This document shows positions 21,681 through 29,956 of a stretch of DNA of 32,151 nucleotides, piece by piece. The first letter of the stretch is position 1. Every line of letters starts with the position of its first letter. The notes under the pieces were generated by a model, which did not search any database, was not told the DNA's origin, and was given only the letters and a program-made list of their open reading frames with translations. The DNA lies in the NCBI RefSeq assembly GCF_001295925.1, contig NZ_LJHQ01000068.1, positions 1 to 32,151 of the forward strand. Direction: 5' to 3'. Source of the DNA: Allobosea sp. AAP35. GTDB taxonomy: Bacteria; Pseudomonadota; Alphaproteobacteria; Rhizobiales; Beijerinckiaceae. The position numbers and the translations under genes were made by a program.

Positions 21681-22487
21681 TCAGGCCGCCTGCTGGTCGG
21701 CATCGTCCTGTGCGCGGGTGACGGTGATGGTCTGGGCGAGGCACTGGCAGTTGAACTGGCTGGTCAGGAAGGCGATGTCGGCGGCATCGCGCCCGGTGGC
21801 GATCCGCACCATGCCTTCGACGGGAGCCAGACGGGTCGGATCGACCAACCACCAGCGCCCGTCGAGATAGACCTCGAAGATCGCGTGAAAATCCGGCGGA
21901 TTAAGATCGAGCGCATAGGCGCTGACCGCGCGTGCCGGGATGTTGAGCGCCCGCGTCAGCGCGATGCCGAGATGGGTGAAGTCGCGGCAGACGCCGGCGC
22001 GATCGATGAAGGTCTGTTCGGCCGTGGTCTGGGCATGACTGACGCCATGGACATAGTCGAGATGCTCATGGAGCCAGTCGAGCACGGCGAGAATGCGGGC
22101 GCCCCCGCCCTGGATCGCGCAGAACTCGCGCTGGGCGAAGCGCATGAACTCGTCGGACGGCGAGAAACGGCTCGGCAGCAGATAGGGCAGGACGTCGAGC
22201 GGCAGCTCCGACCAGGCATGCTGGCGTGCATCGGCACCCAGCGGCTTGCGATCGCCATTGTCGACGAGTGCCTGGTACCGGATCTCGACCTGGCCGGAGA
22301 GGGCCGTGCGAAAACGGCGTTCGCCCGTGACCGGATCCTGGTCGCGTACCAGGAGGGCGTTGGAGGAAATCACCAGGCTTTCGGAGATGACCGTCTGGTC
22401 TGGCGAGCGAGCGGCCTCGATCGCAGCGATCACCTGCGTGTCGCTGTCGAAGCCATAGAGCAGCGTCGCCGCCACATTCAGTTTCAT
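21681..22487 (-). CDS. Transglutaminase-like cysteine protease-fold protein
   Basis: The 268-residue protein has an N-terminal beta domain and a transglutaminase-like core with the triad C167 (AGVCRDFTHLGIALTRALNIPAR), H201 (PPDFHAIFEVYLDGRWWLVD) and D216 (LVDPTRLAP). All three residues are present. Bacterial members are usually proteases or amidases of unknown substrate rather than cross-linking enzymes. The ATG at 22487 (MKLNVAATLLYGF) is preferred over one 8 codons upstream; GGGGGAAA precedes it. No signal peptide is evident. A perfect EcfG-type promoter lies 42-66 nt upstream, suggesting general-stress control. Confidence 0.87.
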   Translation of the reverse strand: MKLNVAATLLYGFDSDTQVIAAIEAARSPDQTVISESLVISSNALLVRDQDPVTGERRFRTALSGQVEIRYQALVDNGDRKPLGADARQHAWSELPLDVLPYLLPSRFSPSDEFMRFAQREFCAIQGGGARILAVLDWLHEHLDYVHGVSHAQTTAEQTFIDRAGVCRDFTHLGIALTRALNIPARAVSAYALDLNPPDFHAIFEVYLDGRWWLVDPTRLAPVEGMVRIATGRDAADIAFLTSQFNCQCLAQTITVTRAQDDADQQAA

Positions 22488-22528
22488 AGGTTTCCCCCGA
22501 AATCGTCGCATTTGCGCAAAAACCGGCC

Positions 22529-22553
22529 AACGTCATGCGGCAACGGAAGTTCC
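22529..22553 (-). promoter_or_regulatory. EcfG-type promoter of the transglutaminase-like gene
   Basis: On the minus strand GGAAC (22549-22553) and CGTT (22529-22532) are spaced by 16 nt, a perfect match to the alphaproteobacterial EcfG consensus. It would start transcription near 22522, about 35 nt before the ATG at 22487. Confidence 0.65.
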
Positions 22554-22561
22554 CGGGCGGA

Positions 22562-23569
22562 TCAGGCCGCCTTGGCTTCGATCCCGAGCTCGGGGGCGAT
22601 GCTGGCCAGAATCTCGAAGGAGCGCTTCCGCGCGGCGTGGTCGAAGATCGGCGCCGTCACCAGGATCTCATCGACACGTGTCGCTGCGATGAAGGCGCCC
22701 AGGCTGCGCTTCAACGTTTCGGGCGAGCCGATGAAGGCGTAACGCAGCATGCCCGAGACATGGGCCTTTTCGGCGGGCGACCAATAGGTCTCGATGTCAT
22801 CGAGCGGCGGCTGCAGCTTGCCGCGCTGGCCGCGCACCATGCCGACGAAGCGCTGCTGCAGCGAGGTTGCGAGGTACCGCGCCTCGGCATCCGTCTCGGC
22901 GGCGATGACGTTGATGCCGGGCATCGCATAAGGTCGCGCGAGCTGCTCGGAGGGCTTGAAGCGCTCGCGATAGACGGCGAAAGCCTGCATCAGCGCATCG
23001 GGCGCGAAATGCGAGGCGAAGGCGTAAGGCAGGCCGAGTTCGGCGGCCAGTTGCGCGCCGAACAGGCTCGAGCCCAGGATCCACAGCGGGACGTTCTGAC
23101 CGGCGCCCGGCACGGCCTGGATCGCCTGATTGGGCCCGGCCGGCGCGAGGAAGGCCTGCACCTCCAGCACATCCTGCGGGAACTGGTCGGACGCCATCGG
23201 GCTGCGCCGCATCGCCCGCATGGTCATCTGGTCGGTGCCGGGCGCGCGGCCGAGCCCGAGGTCGATGCGGCCCGGGAACAGGGCTTCGAGCGTGCCGAAC
23301 TGCTCGGCGATGATCAGCGGGGCATGATTGGGCAGCATGATGCCGCCCGCTCCGACGCGGATTGTCTTGGTGGCGGCGGCGAGCTGGCCGATGACGACCG
23401 CGGTCGCGGCGCTGGCGATGCCGACCATGTTGTGGTGCTCGGCCACCCAATAGCGGGTATAGCCCAGCGCCTCGGCATGGCGGGCGAGATCGATCGAAGA
23501 GCGCAGCGCATCACCCGGCTCCTGTCCTTCACGGACGGGAACGAGGTCGAGAACAGAAATGGCAACCAT
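22562..23569 (-). CDS. LLM-class (luciferase-like) flavin-dependent oxidoreductase
   Basis: The 335-residue protein shows the family start [44 protein letters not shown], then [42 protein letters not shown]. These mark the YhbW-like branch of bacterial luciferase-fold monooxygenases, which use reduced FMN. The physiological substrate is unknown. The ATG at 23569 begins MVAISVLDL, the normal start for the family. It is downstream of the SGNH hydrolase gene on the same strand but separated by about 90 nt, so it may be independent. Confidence 0.9.
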   Translation of the reverse strand: MVAISVLDLVPVREGQEPGDALRSSIDLARHAEALGYTRYWVAEHHNMVGIASAATAVVIGQLAAATKTIRVGAGGIMLPNHAPLIIAEQFGTLEALFPGRIDLGLGRAPGTDQMTMRAMRRSPMASDQFPQDVLEVQAFLAPAGPNQAIQAVPGAGQNVPLWILGSSLFGAQLAAELGLPYAFASHFAPDALMQAFAVYRERFKPSEQLARPYAMPGINVIAAETDAEARYLATSLQQRFVGMVRGQRGKLQPPLDDIETYWSPAEKAHVSGMLRYAFIGSPETLKRSLGAFIAATRVDEILVTAPIFDHAARKRSFEILASIAPELGIEAKAA

Positions 23570-23660
23570 GAGGGCCCCTGACTGGGCTCACTGTCGGAGC
23601 CGATGGGTTTCACCCTTTTAGATGGGGCCATGCAAGTCCCTGGTCCAGCCCCTCGGGGCG

Positions 23661-24440
23661 TCATGGCGTCCCTGCGTCGGCGTTCTGGCGTGGGCTCGCC
23701 TGTTCTTCCGCCAGGGCGCCGCAGATCTGCGGCGCGATGCTCGCATAGGCGCGCTCGTAATCGACCAGATGCAGCCCGTCGCGCAGGGCAATGCCAGTGC
23801 CGAAGCCTTCGGCGACCCGACAGGCGGCATGCCGCCGACATGAGGTCTCAGCGGCTGTCGCGATCTCCGCCGCCACCTCCGGCGAGAAGGCGTGGGCCTG
23901 CCGGGCGTCCATCGCGGGCAGGCTTGTCACGACGACCAGATCAGTTTGTCGCGAAACACGCCGCAGCAGCGCCCGGAAGGCATGGCGGAAGCGGGTCACG
24001 GCTTGCGGCGGCTCGAGGAAGCGCTTGCGGTTGGCGTCATTGGTGCCGACGGTCAGGATGATCGCGCGGGGCGGACGCGGCAGCGCCAACCTTGCCAGGG
24101 TGGCGTCGGCGTCAGCCGTCGTTGCGCCATGCAGTCCCGCATTGATCAGGGGCAGGCCGCACATCTCGCGGGCCTGCCAGCGCGCGACATGAGAATCGCC
24201 GATCGCGAGCAAGTAATCGCCTTCGACACTCTGCAAGTCTCCCGAAACCTGCTCCAGGCGTCGGTCATGGTAAGAAGACGATGCCGATAACCGCCCGATT
24301 TCCAGGCCCGCCAACGATCCGCCAATCAGGGCGAGCGGAATGACGAGGAACAACGCGACAAGCCGGCGCCGCGTTGCGGCCGCCATCGCCGCACCATCAG
24401 ACGGATTGTGGAGACTTGGCGGAAACGACGCGTCGGTCAT
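23661..24440 (-). CDS. Membrane-anchored SGNH/GDSL-type hydrolase
   Basis: The 259-residue protein has a short cytoplasmic N-terminus, one hydrophobic segment (about 27-47) and an SGNH hydrolase domain outside. Catalytic landmarks are block I AIGDSH (Ser83), block II INAGLHG (Gly102), block III GTND (Asn134) and block V RDGLHL (Asp221, His224). SGNH enzymes deacylate carbohydrates, lipids or peptidoglycan; the substrate here is unknown. The ATG at 24440 overlaps the stop of a small upstream gene (ATGA), indicating coupling. The frame is open further upstream but the extra part is non-conserved. Confidence 0.85.
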   Translation of the reverse strand: MTDASFPPSLHNPSDGAAMAAATRRRLVALFLVIPLALIGGSLAGLEIGRLSASSSYHDRRLEQVSGDLQSVEGDYLLAIGDSHVARWQAREMCGLPLINAGLHGATTADADATLARLALPRPPRAIILTVGTNDANRKRFLEPPQAVTRFRHAFRALLRRVSRQTDLVVVTSLPAMDARQAHAFSPEVAAEIATAAETSCRRHAACRVAEGFGTGIALRDGLHLVDYERAYASIAPQICGALAEEQASPRQNADAGTP

Positions 24441-24715
24441 GGCCTGGCTCCCGATGGTGCTGACGCGCAGGCCCCGGCGGTGGGGGCATGGGGCAACGGC
24501 GCAGGCCGCGATTGCCCGATGACGGGATCGCGATAGCCGTATCGTGCGCAGGCGCCGCTGCTGCCGCGGAGCGAGAAACCGTCTCGCAGCACCAGGGCAG
24601 GCAACGCCCACAGCCACAGGGCAAGCGCGGCCATGAGCGCGAGCGCGGCCGTTAACCGTCTGAGGGGCAGGCGGGCAAATGGCCCGCGCAGGCGAGGTGG
24701 CGGATGCTTGATCAT
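24437..24715 (-). CDS. Small single-pass membrane protein upstream of the SGNH hydrolase
   Basis: This 92-residue product is not recognised. It starts with a basic, Pro-rich stretch (MIKHPPPRLRGPFARLPLRR), then a hydrophobic Ala/Leu segment at about 21-43, then a Gly/Pro/Ala-rich tail with two cysteines. Its stop overlaps the SGNH gene start by 4 nt, the main evidence that it is translated. An in-frame TTG at 24838 would give a longer form; no strong ribosome site decides between them. It may be a partner of the hydrolase in the membrane. Confidence 0.5.
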   Translation of the reverse strand: MIKHPPPRLRGPFARLPLRRLTAALALMAALALWLWALPALVLRDGFSLRGSSGACARYGYRDPVIGQSRPAPLPHAPTAGACASAPSGARP

Positions 24716-24881
24716 GGCGACGAAAGGGCAGGGGTTTGCTGCCCGTTCTGTGGCGGCGAGTTTTCCCGTTGACGTCTGGCGGGCTGCTTCTGGTTTCCTT
24801 GCGTTTCCAGCCCCGATACGGGAAACAAGGCGATACAAATCCGGCCACGACCTTGCCCTGTGTCGGGATTAGAGCCGCCCG

Positions 24882-25649
24882 ATGAGCAGAACCCCGCATA
24901 TCCTCATCGTCGAGGACGACCGCGAGATCGCGACCCTGGTGTCGCGCTTTTTGCGCAGCCATGATTTCCGGGTCAGGACCGTTCCGCATGGGCGGGAGAT
25001 GGACATCGCGCTGCGCGACGGCCGCTTCGACCTGATCGTGCTCGACCTGATGCTGCCGGGCGAGGACGGGCTGAGCCTGTGCCGCCGCTTACGCAATGAC
25101 GGCTCGATCCCGATCATCATGCTCACTGCCAAGGGGGAGGATATCGACCGCATCCTCGGCCTCGAAATGGGCGCCGACGATTATCTGGTCAAACCGTTCA
25201 ACCCGCGCGAGTTGCTGGCCCGCATCCGCGCCGTGCTGCGGCGGGTCGGGGTGGCGCAGACCCTCGACAGCGCCGAGAGCACGATGCTGGCCTTCGCCGG
25301 CTGGCGGCTCGACAAGGCGGTGCGGCGGCTGTTCAACCCGCAGGGCGAGCGTGTCGCATTGACGGGTGCGGAGCTCGATCTGCTGCTGGCCTTCTGCGAA
25401 CGTCCGCGCCGGGTGTTGTCGCGCGATCAGCTTCTCGACCTGACGCAAGGCCGCGCCGCCGCCCCGTTCGAGCGCTCGATCGATGTGCTCGTCAGCCGCT
25501 TGCGCCAGAAGATGGAGCCCAATCCGCGCGAGCCCGAATTGATCCAGACGATTCGCTCGGGGGGCTACATGTTCTCGCCCGAAATCCAGTCACTGCCGCA
25601 GGGGGGCTCGGCGCAGACCGAAGCGCAGCCCCAGGTCATGGACGGATGA
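24882..25649 (+). CDS. OmpR-family response regulator
   Basis: The 255-residue protein has a receiver domain with acidic pocket E11-D12-D13, phosphoacceptor D55 (LIVLDLMLPG), T82 and K104 (VKPF). The C-terminal winged helix has LTGAELDLLLAFCERPRRVLSRDQLLDLTQGR and DVLVSRLRQKMEPNP...IRSGGYMF. It overlaps the histidine kinase gene by 4 nt, so the pair forms one two-component system. The signal and targets are unknown. The linker between domains carries about 10 extra residues, a minor variation. Confidence 0.94.
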   Translation: MSRTPHILIVEDDREIATLVSRFLRSHDFRVRTVPHGREMDIALRDGRFDLIVLDLMLPGEDGLSLCRRLRNDGSIPIIMLTAKGEDIDRILGLEMGADDYLVKPFNPRELLARIRAVLRRVGVAQTLDSAESTMLAFAGWRLDKAVRRLFNPQGERVALTGAELDLLLAFCERPRRVLSRDQLLDLTQGRAAAPFERSIDVLVSRLRQKMEPNPREPELIQTIRSGGYMFSPEIQSLPQGGSAQTEAQPQVMDG

Positions 25650-26989
25650 AGCGGCTGCTGCTGCGTCTCCTCCCGGCGCGTGCGGCGGCGCAGATCACGG
25701 TCATCGTCATCGGCTCGTTGGTGCTGGCCAATCTGGTGACGATCGGCGCGCTGATCGTGCTGCTGCCATCGGAGCTCAAGCGCCTGCCGACCCTGCCTTA
25801 TGTGACCGAGCTGGTCGCCGTGGCGCGGCAGGTGCAGGTCGCGCCGACGCCCGCAGCACGGCAGATCATCGTCGAGACGGCGCTTTCGGCCAATCCGCGG
25901 CTTTCGCACCTGTCGCCCGATGCACGCTCCACCGATCGCAGCCTGAAGAAGCCGGACCGGGAGATGGTGAGCGATCTGCAGCGAGCGTTCGAAGGCGTCG
26001 CGGAGGTCCTGGTCCTCGATTCCACCGAGGGGCTGGGCAGCCCACCCCCCGTCGGCCTGCGCTTTTCCGACGGATCGGGCCTCGCGATGGCGCCCGCCCC
26101 GATGACCCCGCCGCCGCGCGGGGCGGCCTTCATCGTCTATCTCGTCGTGATGCTGGGCTGCCTTGCGACGCTCGTCGGGCTGCTCTCGCTGTGGGCTGCG
26201 CGTGCCGTCGCGTCCCCGCTCTCGCGCCTGGCCGAGGCGGTCGATCGCTTCGATCCCGATCGCGACGACATCGGGGCGCCCGAACAGGGCCCCGTCGAGG
26301 TCAAGCGACTGGCTGGCGCCTTCGGCAGCATGGCGGCCCGGATCCGGCGGCTTGTCGATGATCGCACCCGCATGCTGGCTGCGGTCAGCCATGATCTGCG
26401 CACCCCGATCACGCGGCTGCGGCTGCGCGCCGAGGATATTCCAGACGACAGGCTGCGTCGTGCGATCCTGTCCGATCTGGCCTTGATGGAGCGGATGGTC
26501 GGTGGCGCCCTGTCCTATCTGCGCGAGGGGCGTGCTTCGGGCACCATGGCCGCCACGGATATCCCGGCGCTGCTCCAGACGATCTGCGACGATTTCGCCG
26601 ATCTCGGCCATATCGTCGTGTTCGAGGGGCCGATGCGGGCCTCGGCCTGGTGCGATTCCGACCAGATGACGCGGGCTGTGACCAATCTTGTCGATAATGC
26701 GATCAAGTTCGGCGGCAAGGTGGTGGTCAGGCTGGACGACGGCGATCCGGTCGCCATCGCCATTCAGGTCGAGGATGACGGGCCGGGCATCGCGCCAGAT
26801 GAACGCGACAAGGTGTTCGAGCCGTTCTACCGCGGGGATCAGGCCCGGACGCTGAAGGAGGGCGGCGGCTTCGGTCTCGGGCTGTCGATCGTGCGCGCAA
26901 TCGCCGAAGCCCATCGCGGCGAGCTGACGCTCGCCGAGCGGCCCGGCGGCGGGTTGCTGGCCCGGATCGCCTGGCCGCGTCGTCGGTAG
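25646..26989 (+). CDS. EnvZ-like sensor histidine kinase
   Basis: The 447-residue kinase has two transmembrane segments (about 17-40 and 161-184) flanking a periplasmic domain of about 120 residues, then a HAMP linker. The H box is AAVSHDLRTPITRLRLRAEDI (His249), the N box NLVDNAIKFGG, G1 DDGPGIAPDERDKVFEPFYRG and G2 GFGLGLSIVRAIAEAHRG. The layout matches EnvZ-type kinases. The periplasmic domain has no recognised ligand motif. It should phosphorylate the response regulator encoded immediately upstream. Confidence 0.94.
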   Translation: MKRLLLRLLPARAAAQITVIVIGSLVLANLVTIGALIVLLPSELKRLPTLPYVTELVAVARQVQVAPTPAARQIIVETALSANPRLSHLSPDARSTDRSLKKPDREMVSDLQRAFEGVAEVLVLDSTEGLGSPPPVGLRFSDGSGLAMAPAPMTPPPRGAAFIVYLVVMLGCLATLVGLLSLWAARAVASPLSRLAEAVDRFDPDRDDIGAPEQGPVEVKRLAGAFGSMAARIRRLVDDRTRMLAAVSHDLRTPITRLRLRAEDIPDDRLRRAILSDLALMERMVGGALSYLREGRASGTMAATDIPALLQTICDDFADLGHIVVFEGPMRASAWCDSDQMTRAVTNLVDNAIKFGGKVVVRLDDGDPVAIAIQVEDDGPGIAPDERDKVFEPFYRGDQARTLKEGGGFGLGLSIVRAIAEAHRGELTLAERPGGGLLARIAWPRRR

Positions 26990-26990
26990 C

Positions 26991-27015
26991 GGAACGCGGC
27001 GCGGCCCGGCGCGTT
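26991..27015 (+). promoter_or_regulatory. EcfG-type promoter of the 74-residue protein gene
   Basis: GGAAC (26991-26995) and CGTT (27012-27015) are separated by exactly 16 nt, a perfect match to the EcfG consensus. It begins 2 nt after the histidine kinase stop and ends 54 nt before the next ATG. Confidence 0.65.
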
Positions 27016-27069
27016 GATCTGGCAAGGTCTGCAGCGCGCGGGCCGCAGCCATCAGACAGGGGGCCCGCG

Positions 27070-27294
27070 ATGAGCCATTCCAAACCGACCGAAAGCGACA
27101 CCACCGACGCCAATCCGGCCAAGGAGAGCCTGCTGCAGGAGCAGCAGGAACAGCGCGAGCTGATCGCCGAGCATGGCGAGGACGCTCTGCTGAACAAGGC
27201 TCTGGAAGATACCTTCCCGGCTAGCGACCCGATCGCGACTCAGACGCCGATCAAGCCCGGCGCCAGCGACAGCGAGGCCGAAAAGAGCGAGTGA
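27070..27294 (+). CDS. Small acidic protein with a DTFPASDP motif
   Basis: The 74-residue product is hydrophilic and probably disordered at its ends: a Ser/Thr-rich start, a Gln/Glu helix (LLQEQQEQRELIAEHGEDALLNKALE), then DTFPASDPIA. The LEDTFPASDP motif recurs in many small alphaproteobacterial proteins of unknown function, so the frame is likely real. There is no signal peptide or membrane segment. The perfect EcfG-type promoter suggests induction by general stress or in stationary phase. It is convergent with serA. Confidence 0.78.
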   Translation: MSHSKPTESDTTDANPAKESLLQEQQEQRELIAEHGEDALLNKALEDTFPASDPIATQTPIKPGASDSEAEKSE

Positions 27295-27307
27295 TGCGCC
27301 TTTCCGA

Positions 27308-28564
27308 TCAGGCGCGGTGGTACAGCAAGCGCGCCCGGATCGTGCCGTCGAGCTCGCGGATCTCGCGCAGGATGTCGCGCGCATCCGCGCCTATGCTTTC
27401 GGCCTCCATCACGACATAGCCGATTTCGCCGTCGGTCTGATAATTCTGCGCCGCGATGTTGACGTGGCGGTTCGCGAAAACGTCGTTGAGGCGCCGCAGC
27501 ATGCCCGGCACATTGCGCTGGACATGGATGAAGCGCGTGCCGACGGGGCGCGGCGTCAGCTGCACCTGCGGGAAGTTCACCGCGCCGACGGTCGAGCCGA
27601 CATCTGAATAATCCAGCAGCTTCCTCGCGACCTCGGCGCCGATGCGCTCCTGCGCTTCCTCGGTCGAGCCGCCGACATGCGGGGTCAGGATGACGTTGGG
27701 CAGGCCCTGCAGCGGCGAGACGAAACGGTCGGCGTTCGAGGCCGGCTCGACGGGGAAAACATCGACGGCCGCACCCGCCAGATGGCCGCTCCTGAGAGCC
27801 GAGGCGAGCGCGTCGAGATCGACGACCGTGCCGCGTGAATTGTTGATCAGATAGCTGCCGGGGTTCATAGCGGCGAGCTGCTCGGCTCCGATCATCCCGG
27901 CCGTCTGCGGCGTCTCGGGCACATGCAGCGAGACGATGTCGGCCGTGCCCAGCAACTCGTTCAGGCTGTCGACCGGCTCGGTGTTGCCATGGCGCAGGCG
28001 GTCGGTCTGGTCGTAATAGATCACCCGCATGCCCATCGCCTCGGCCAGCGTCGAGAGCTGGCTGCCGATATTGCCGTAGCCGACGATGCCGAGCACCTTG
28101 CCGCGGACCTCGTAGGAGCCTTCGGCCGACTTGTCCCAGCCGCCGCCATGGGCGGAGACCGAGCGGTCGGTGATCTTGCGCAGCAGCATGACGATCTCGC
28201 CGATCGTCAGCTCGGCGACGCTGCGGGTGTTCGAGAAGGGCGCGTTGAAGACCGGCACGCCGCGGCTGCGCGCCGCCTCGAGATCGACCTGGTTGGTGCC
28301 GACCGAGAAGCAGCCGACGGCGAAGAGGCGGTCGGCTTGCGCGAAGACCTCGTCGGTGAGCTGCGTGCGCGAGCGGATGCCCAGCACATGCACGCCCTCG
28401 ACGGCCTTGAGCAGCGCGTCGCGGTCGAGCGCCTTGGGCAGGCGCGTCATGTTGGTGTAGCCGGCGTTCAGCAGCAGGTCGGCGGCGGAATCGTTGATGC
28501 CTTCCAGCAGCAGGACCTTGATGCGGTCCTTGGACAGGGACAGGCGTTCGCTGTGTGTGGTCAT
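27308..28564 (-). CDS. serA: D-3-phosphoglycerate dehydrogenase
   Basis: The 418-residue enzyme is of the E. coli SerA type (about 410 residues). It has the NAD-binding motif VGYGNIGS, the catalytic Arg/Glu/His region (FSVGTNQVDLEAA, NNSRGTVVDLDALASAL, ILTPHVGGSTEEAQERIG) and a C-terminal ACT domain (TRFIHVQRNVPGMLRRLNDVFANRHVNIAAQNY) for serine feedback. It oxidises 3-phosphoglycerate to 3-phosphohydroxypyruvate, the first step of serine synthesis. The missing ASB domain is normal for this type. It lies about 90 nt after nfeD on the same strand. Confidence 0.95.
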   Translation of the reverse strand: MTTHSERLSLSKDRIKVLLLEGINDSAADLLLNAGYTNMTRLPKALDRDALLKAVEGVHVLGIRSRTQLTDEVFAQADRLFAVGCFSVGTNQVDLEAARSRGVPVFNAPFSNTRSVAELTIGEIVMLLRKITDRSVSAHGGGWDKSAEGSYEVRGKVLGIVGYGNIGSQLSTLAEAMGMRVIYYDQTDRLRHGNTEPVDSLNELLGTADIVSLHVPETPQTAGMIGAEQLAAMNPGSYLINNSRGTVVDLDALASALRSGHLAGAAVDVFPVEPASNADRFVSPLQGLPNVILTPHVGGSTEEAQERIGAEVARKLLDYSDVGSTVGAVNFPQVQLTPRPVGTRFIHVQRNVPGMLRRLNDVFANRHVNIAAQNYQTDGEIGYVVMEAESIGADARDILREIRELDGTIRARLLYHRA

Positions 28565-28654
28565 GGGAACGATCGGTCTGACGGCGGAGCGTCCGCTATA
28601 GACCCCTGACGGCGTGACACAACCGGATTTTAGCGCCTGGAGGCGTCAGGAGGG

Positions 28655-29110
28655 TCACGCCTTCTCGACCACCAGGGTCGCGCCCTCGACCCGCACCACG
28701 CGGATCTCGCTGCCGGCCAGCAGTTCCGGGCCGGTAATCCGCCATGACGAATCGCCGATTCGGATACGCCCTTCGCCGCCGGTCATCGTCGCCTCGAGCC
28801 GGTAGACCTTGCCGACGAGCTGGCGGCCGCGATCGTTCAGGCCCGTGGCGGCGTCGGGCTCCTCGCCCTTGCGGCGCATCAACAGCCGTCCAACGAACAC
28901 GCTGACCAGGCTGAGGCCGGCAAAGACGAGCGCGGCGATCTGCCAGCTCATGTCGGTCAGGCCGACGATGGCGCCGGTCAGGAGCGCGGCCAGGCCAAAC
29001 CAGATCAGGAAGATGCCCGGCGCAAGGACTTCGCCGCCGATCAGGACGAGGCCGAGGATGACCCAGCCCCAGCCGCCGAGCCACAGGATCGAGGACATCA
29101 TGGCGCTCAT
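28655..29110 (-). CDS. NfeD-family membrane protein (short form)
   Basis: The 151-residue product has three hydrophobic segments (WVILGLVLIGGEVLAPGIFLIWFGLAALLTG and the following helix) and a C-terminal OB-fold soluble domain (GKVYRLEATMTGGEGRIRIGDSSWRITG). It lacks the N-terminal ClpP-like protease of long NfeD. NfeD proteins are operon partners of SPFH/stomatin proteins and act together in membrane microdomains. Here it starts 3 nt after the stop of the truncated SPFH gene, so its expression probably depended on a promoter now cut off by the island. Confidence 0.9.
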   Translation of the reverse strand: MSAMMSSILWLGGWGWVILGLVLIGGEVLAPGIFLIWFGLAALLTGAIVGLTDMSWQIAALVFAGLSLVSVFVGRLLMRRKGEEPDAATGLNDRGRQLVGKVYRLEATMTGGEGRIRIGDSSWRITGPELLAGSEIRVVRVEGATLVVEKA

Positions 29111-29113
29111 CCC

Positions 29114-29893
29114 TCAGACGCCGCTGCGGCCGGTCGGGGGCACGGAGCCGGTCCGCCTGGCCTCGACCGCATCGTCCCCGAAGACGGCCCGCGTCAGCTG
29201 CGCGATGCCGCCGACGGTGCCCGCCAGCGCGGCGGCCTCGATCGGCACGATCACCACCTTGCTGTTGGGCGCGCTGGCGATCGCCTTCAGCGCATCGGTG
29301 TAGCGCTCCGCGATCAGGAAGTTGGCGGCCTGGATGTCGCCCTTGCTGATCGCCTCCGAGACCAGGGCGGTCGCCTGCGCTTCGGCCTGGGCCGAACGTT
29401 CGCGCGCCTCGGCATCGCGGAAGGCGGCTTCCTTGCGGCCTTCTGCGGCGAGGATCTGCGCCTGTTTGAGGCCTTCCGCCCGTAGGATCTCGGCCTGGCG
29501 CATGCCGTCGGCCTCCAGGACGGCTGCGCGCTTCTCGCGCTCGGCCTTCATCTGGCGGTTCATCGCGCCGACGATGTCGGCGGGTGGGAGGATATCCCGG
29601 ATCTCGATACGGGTGACCTTGACGCCCCAGGGCGAGGCGGCGGCGTCCATGACGCGCAGCAGCCGCTCGTTGATCTCGTCGCGATGCGAGAGCAACTGGT
29701 CGAGATCCATCGAGCCGACGACGGTGCGGATATTGGTCATGGTCAGGGTGATCAGCGCCTCGTCGAGCGAAGACACCTCGTAGCGGGCGCGGGCGGCGTC
29801 GAGCACCTGATAGAAGGCGGCGGCATCGATCCGGACGCCGGCATTGTCCTTGGTGATCGCCTCCTGCGAGGGAATGTCGAGCACCTGCTCCAT
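29114..29893 (-). pseudogene. SPFH (stomatin/paraslipin-like) protein, 5'-truncated by island insertion
   Basis: From the Met of MEQVLDIPSQEAITKDNAGVRIDAAAFYQVL to the stop, 259 codons match the SPFH family: MTNIRTVVGSMDLDQLLSHRDEINERLL, then the long EAEG-rich coiled coil (AEGLKQAQILAAEGRKEAAF). The family normally has about 80 more N-terminal residues, including the membrane anchor and the sequence before MEQVLD. Upstream of this point the frame leaves the family abruptly and runs antisense through the recombinase gene. The gene has therefore been cut at about 29893-29896. The ATG at 29893 could still start a soluble, anchor-less fragment. The missing 5' part should lie beyond the right window edge. 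Confidence 0.88.
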
Positions 29894-29956
29894 GACACTA
29901 ATATCAGATGCACTATTGTCCTCGCTCGTTAGCACTTCTTTTCCGCGAGCACGGCA

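Noticed and set aside
25565..27052. Long minus-strand frame opposite the histidine kinase (495 codons)
   Set aside because: Antisense shadow without domain; the kinase motifs on the plus strand are unambiguous.
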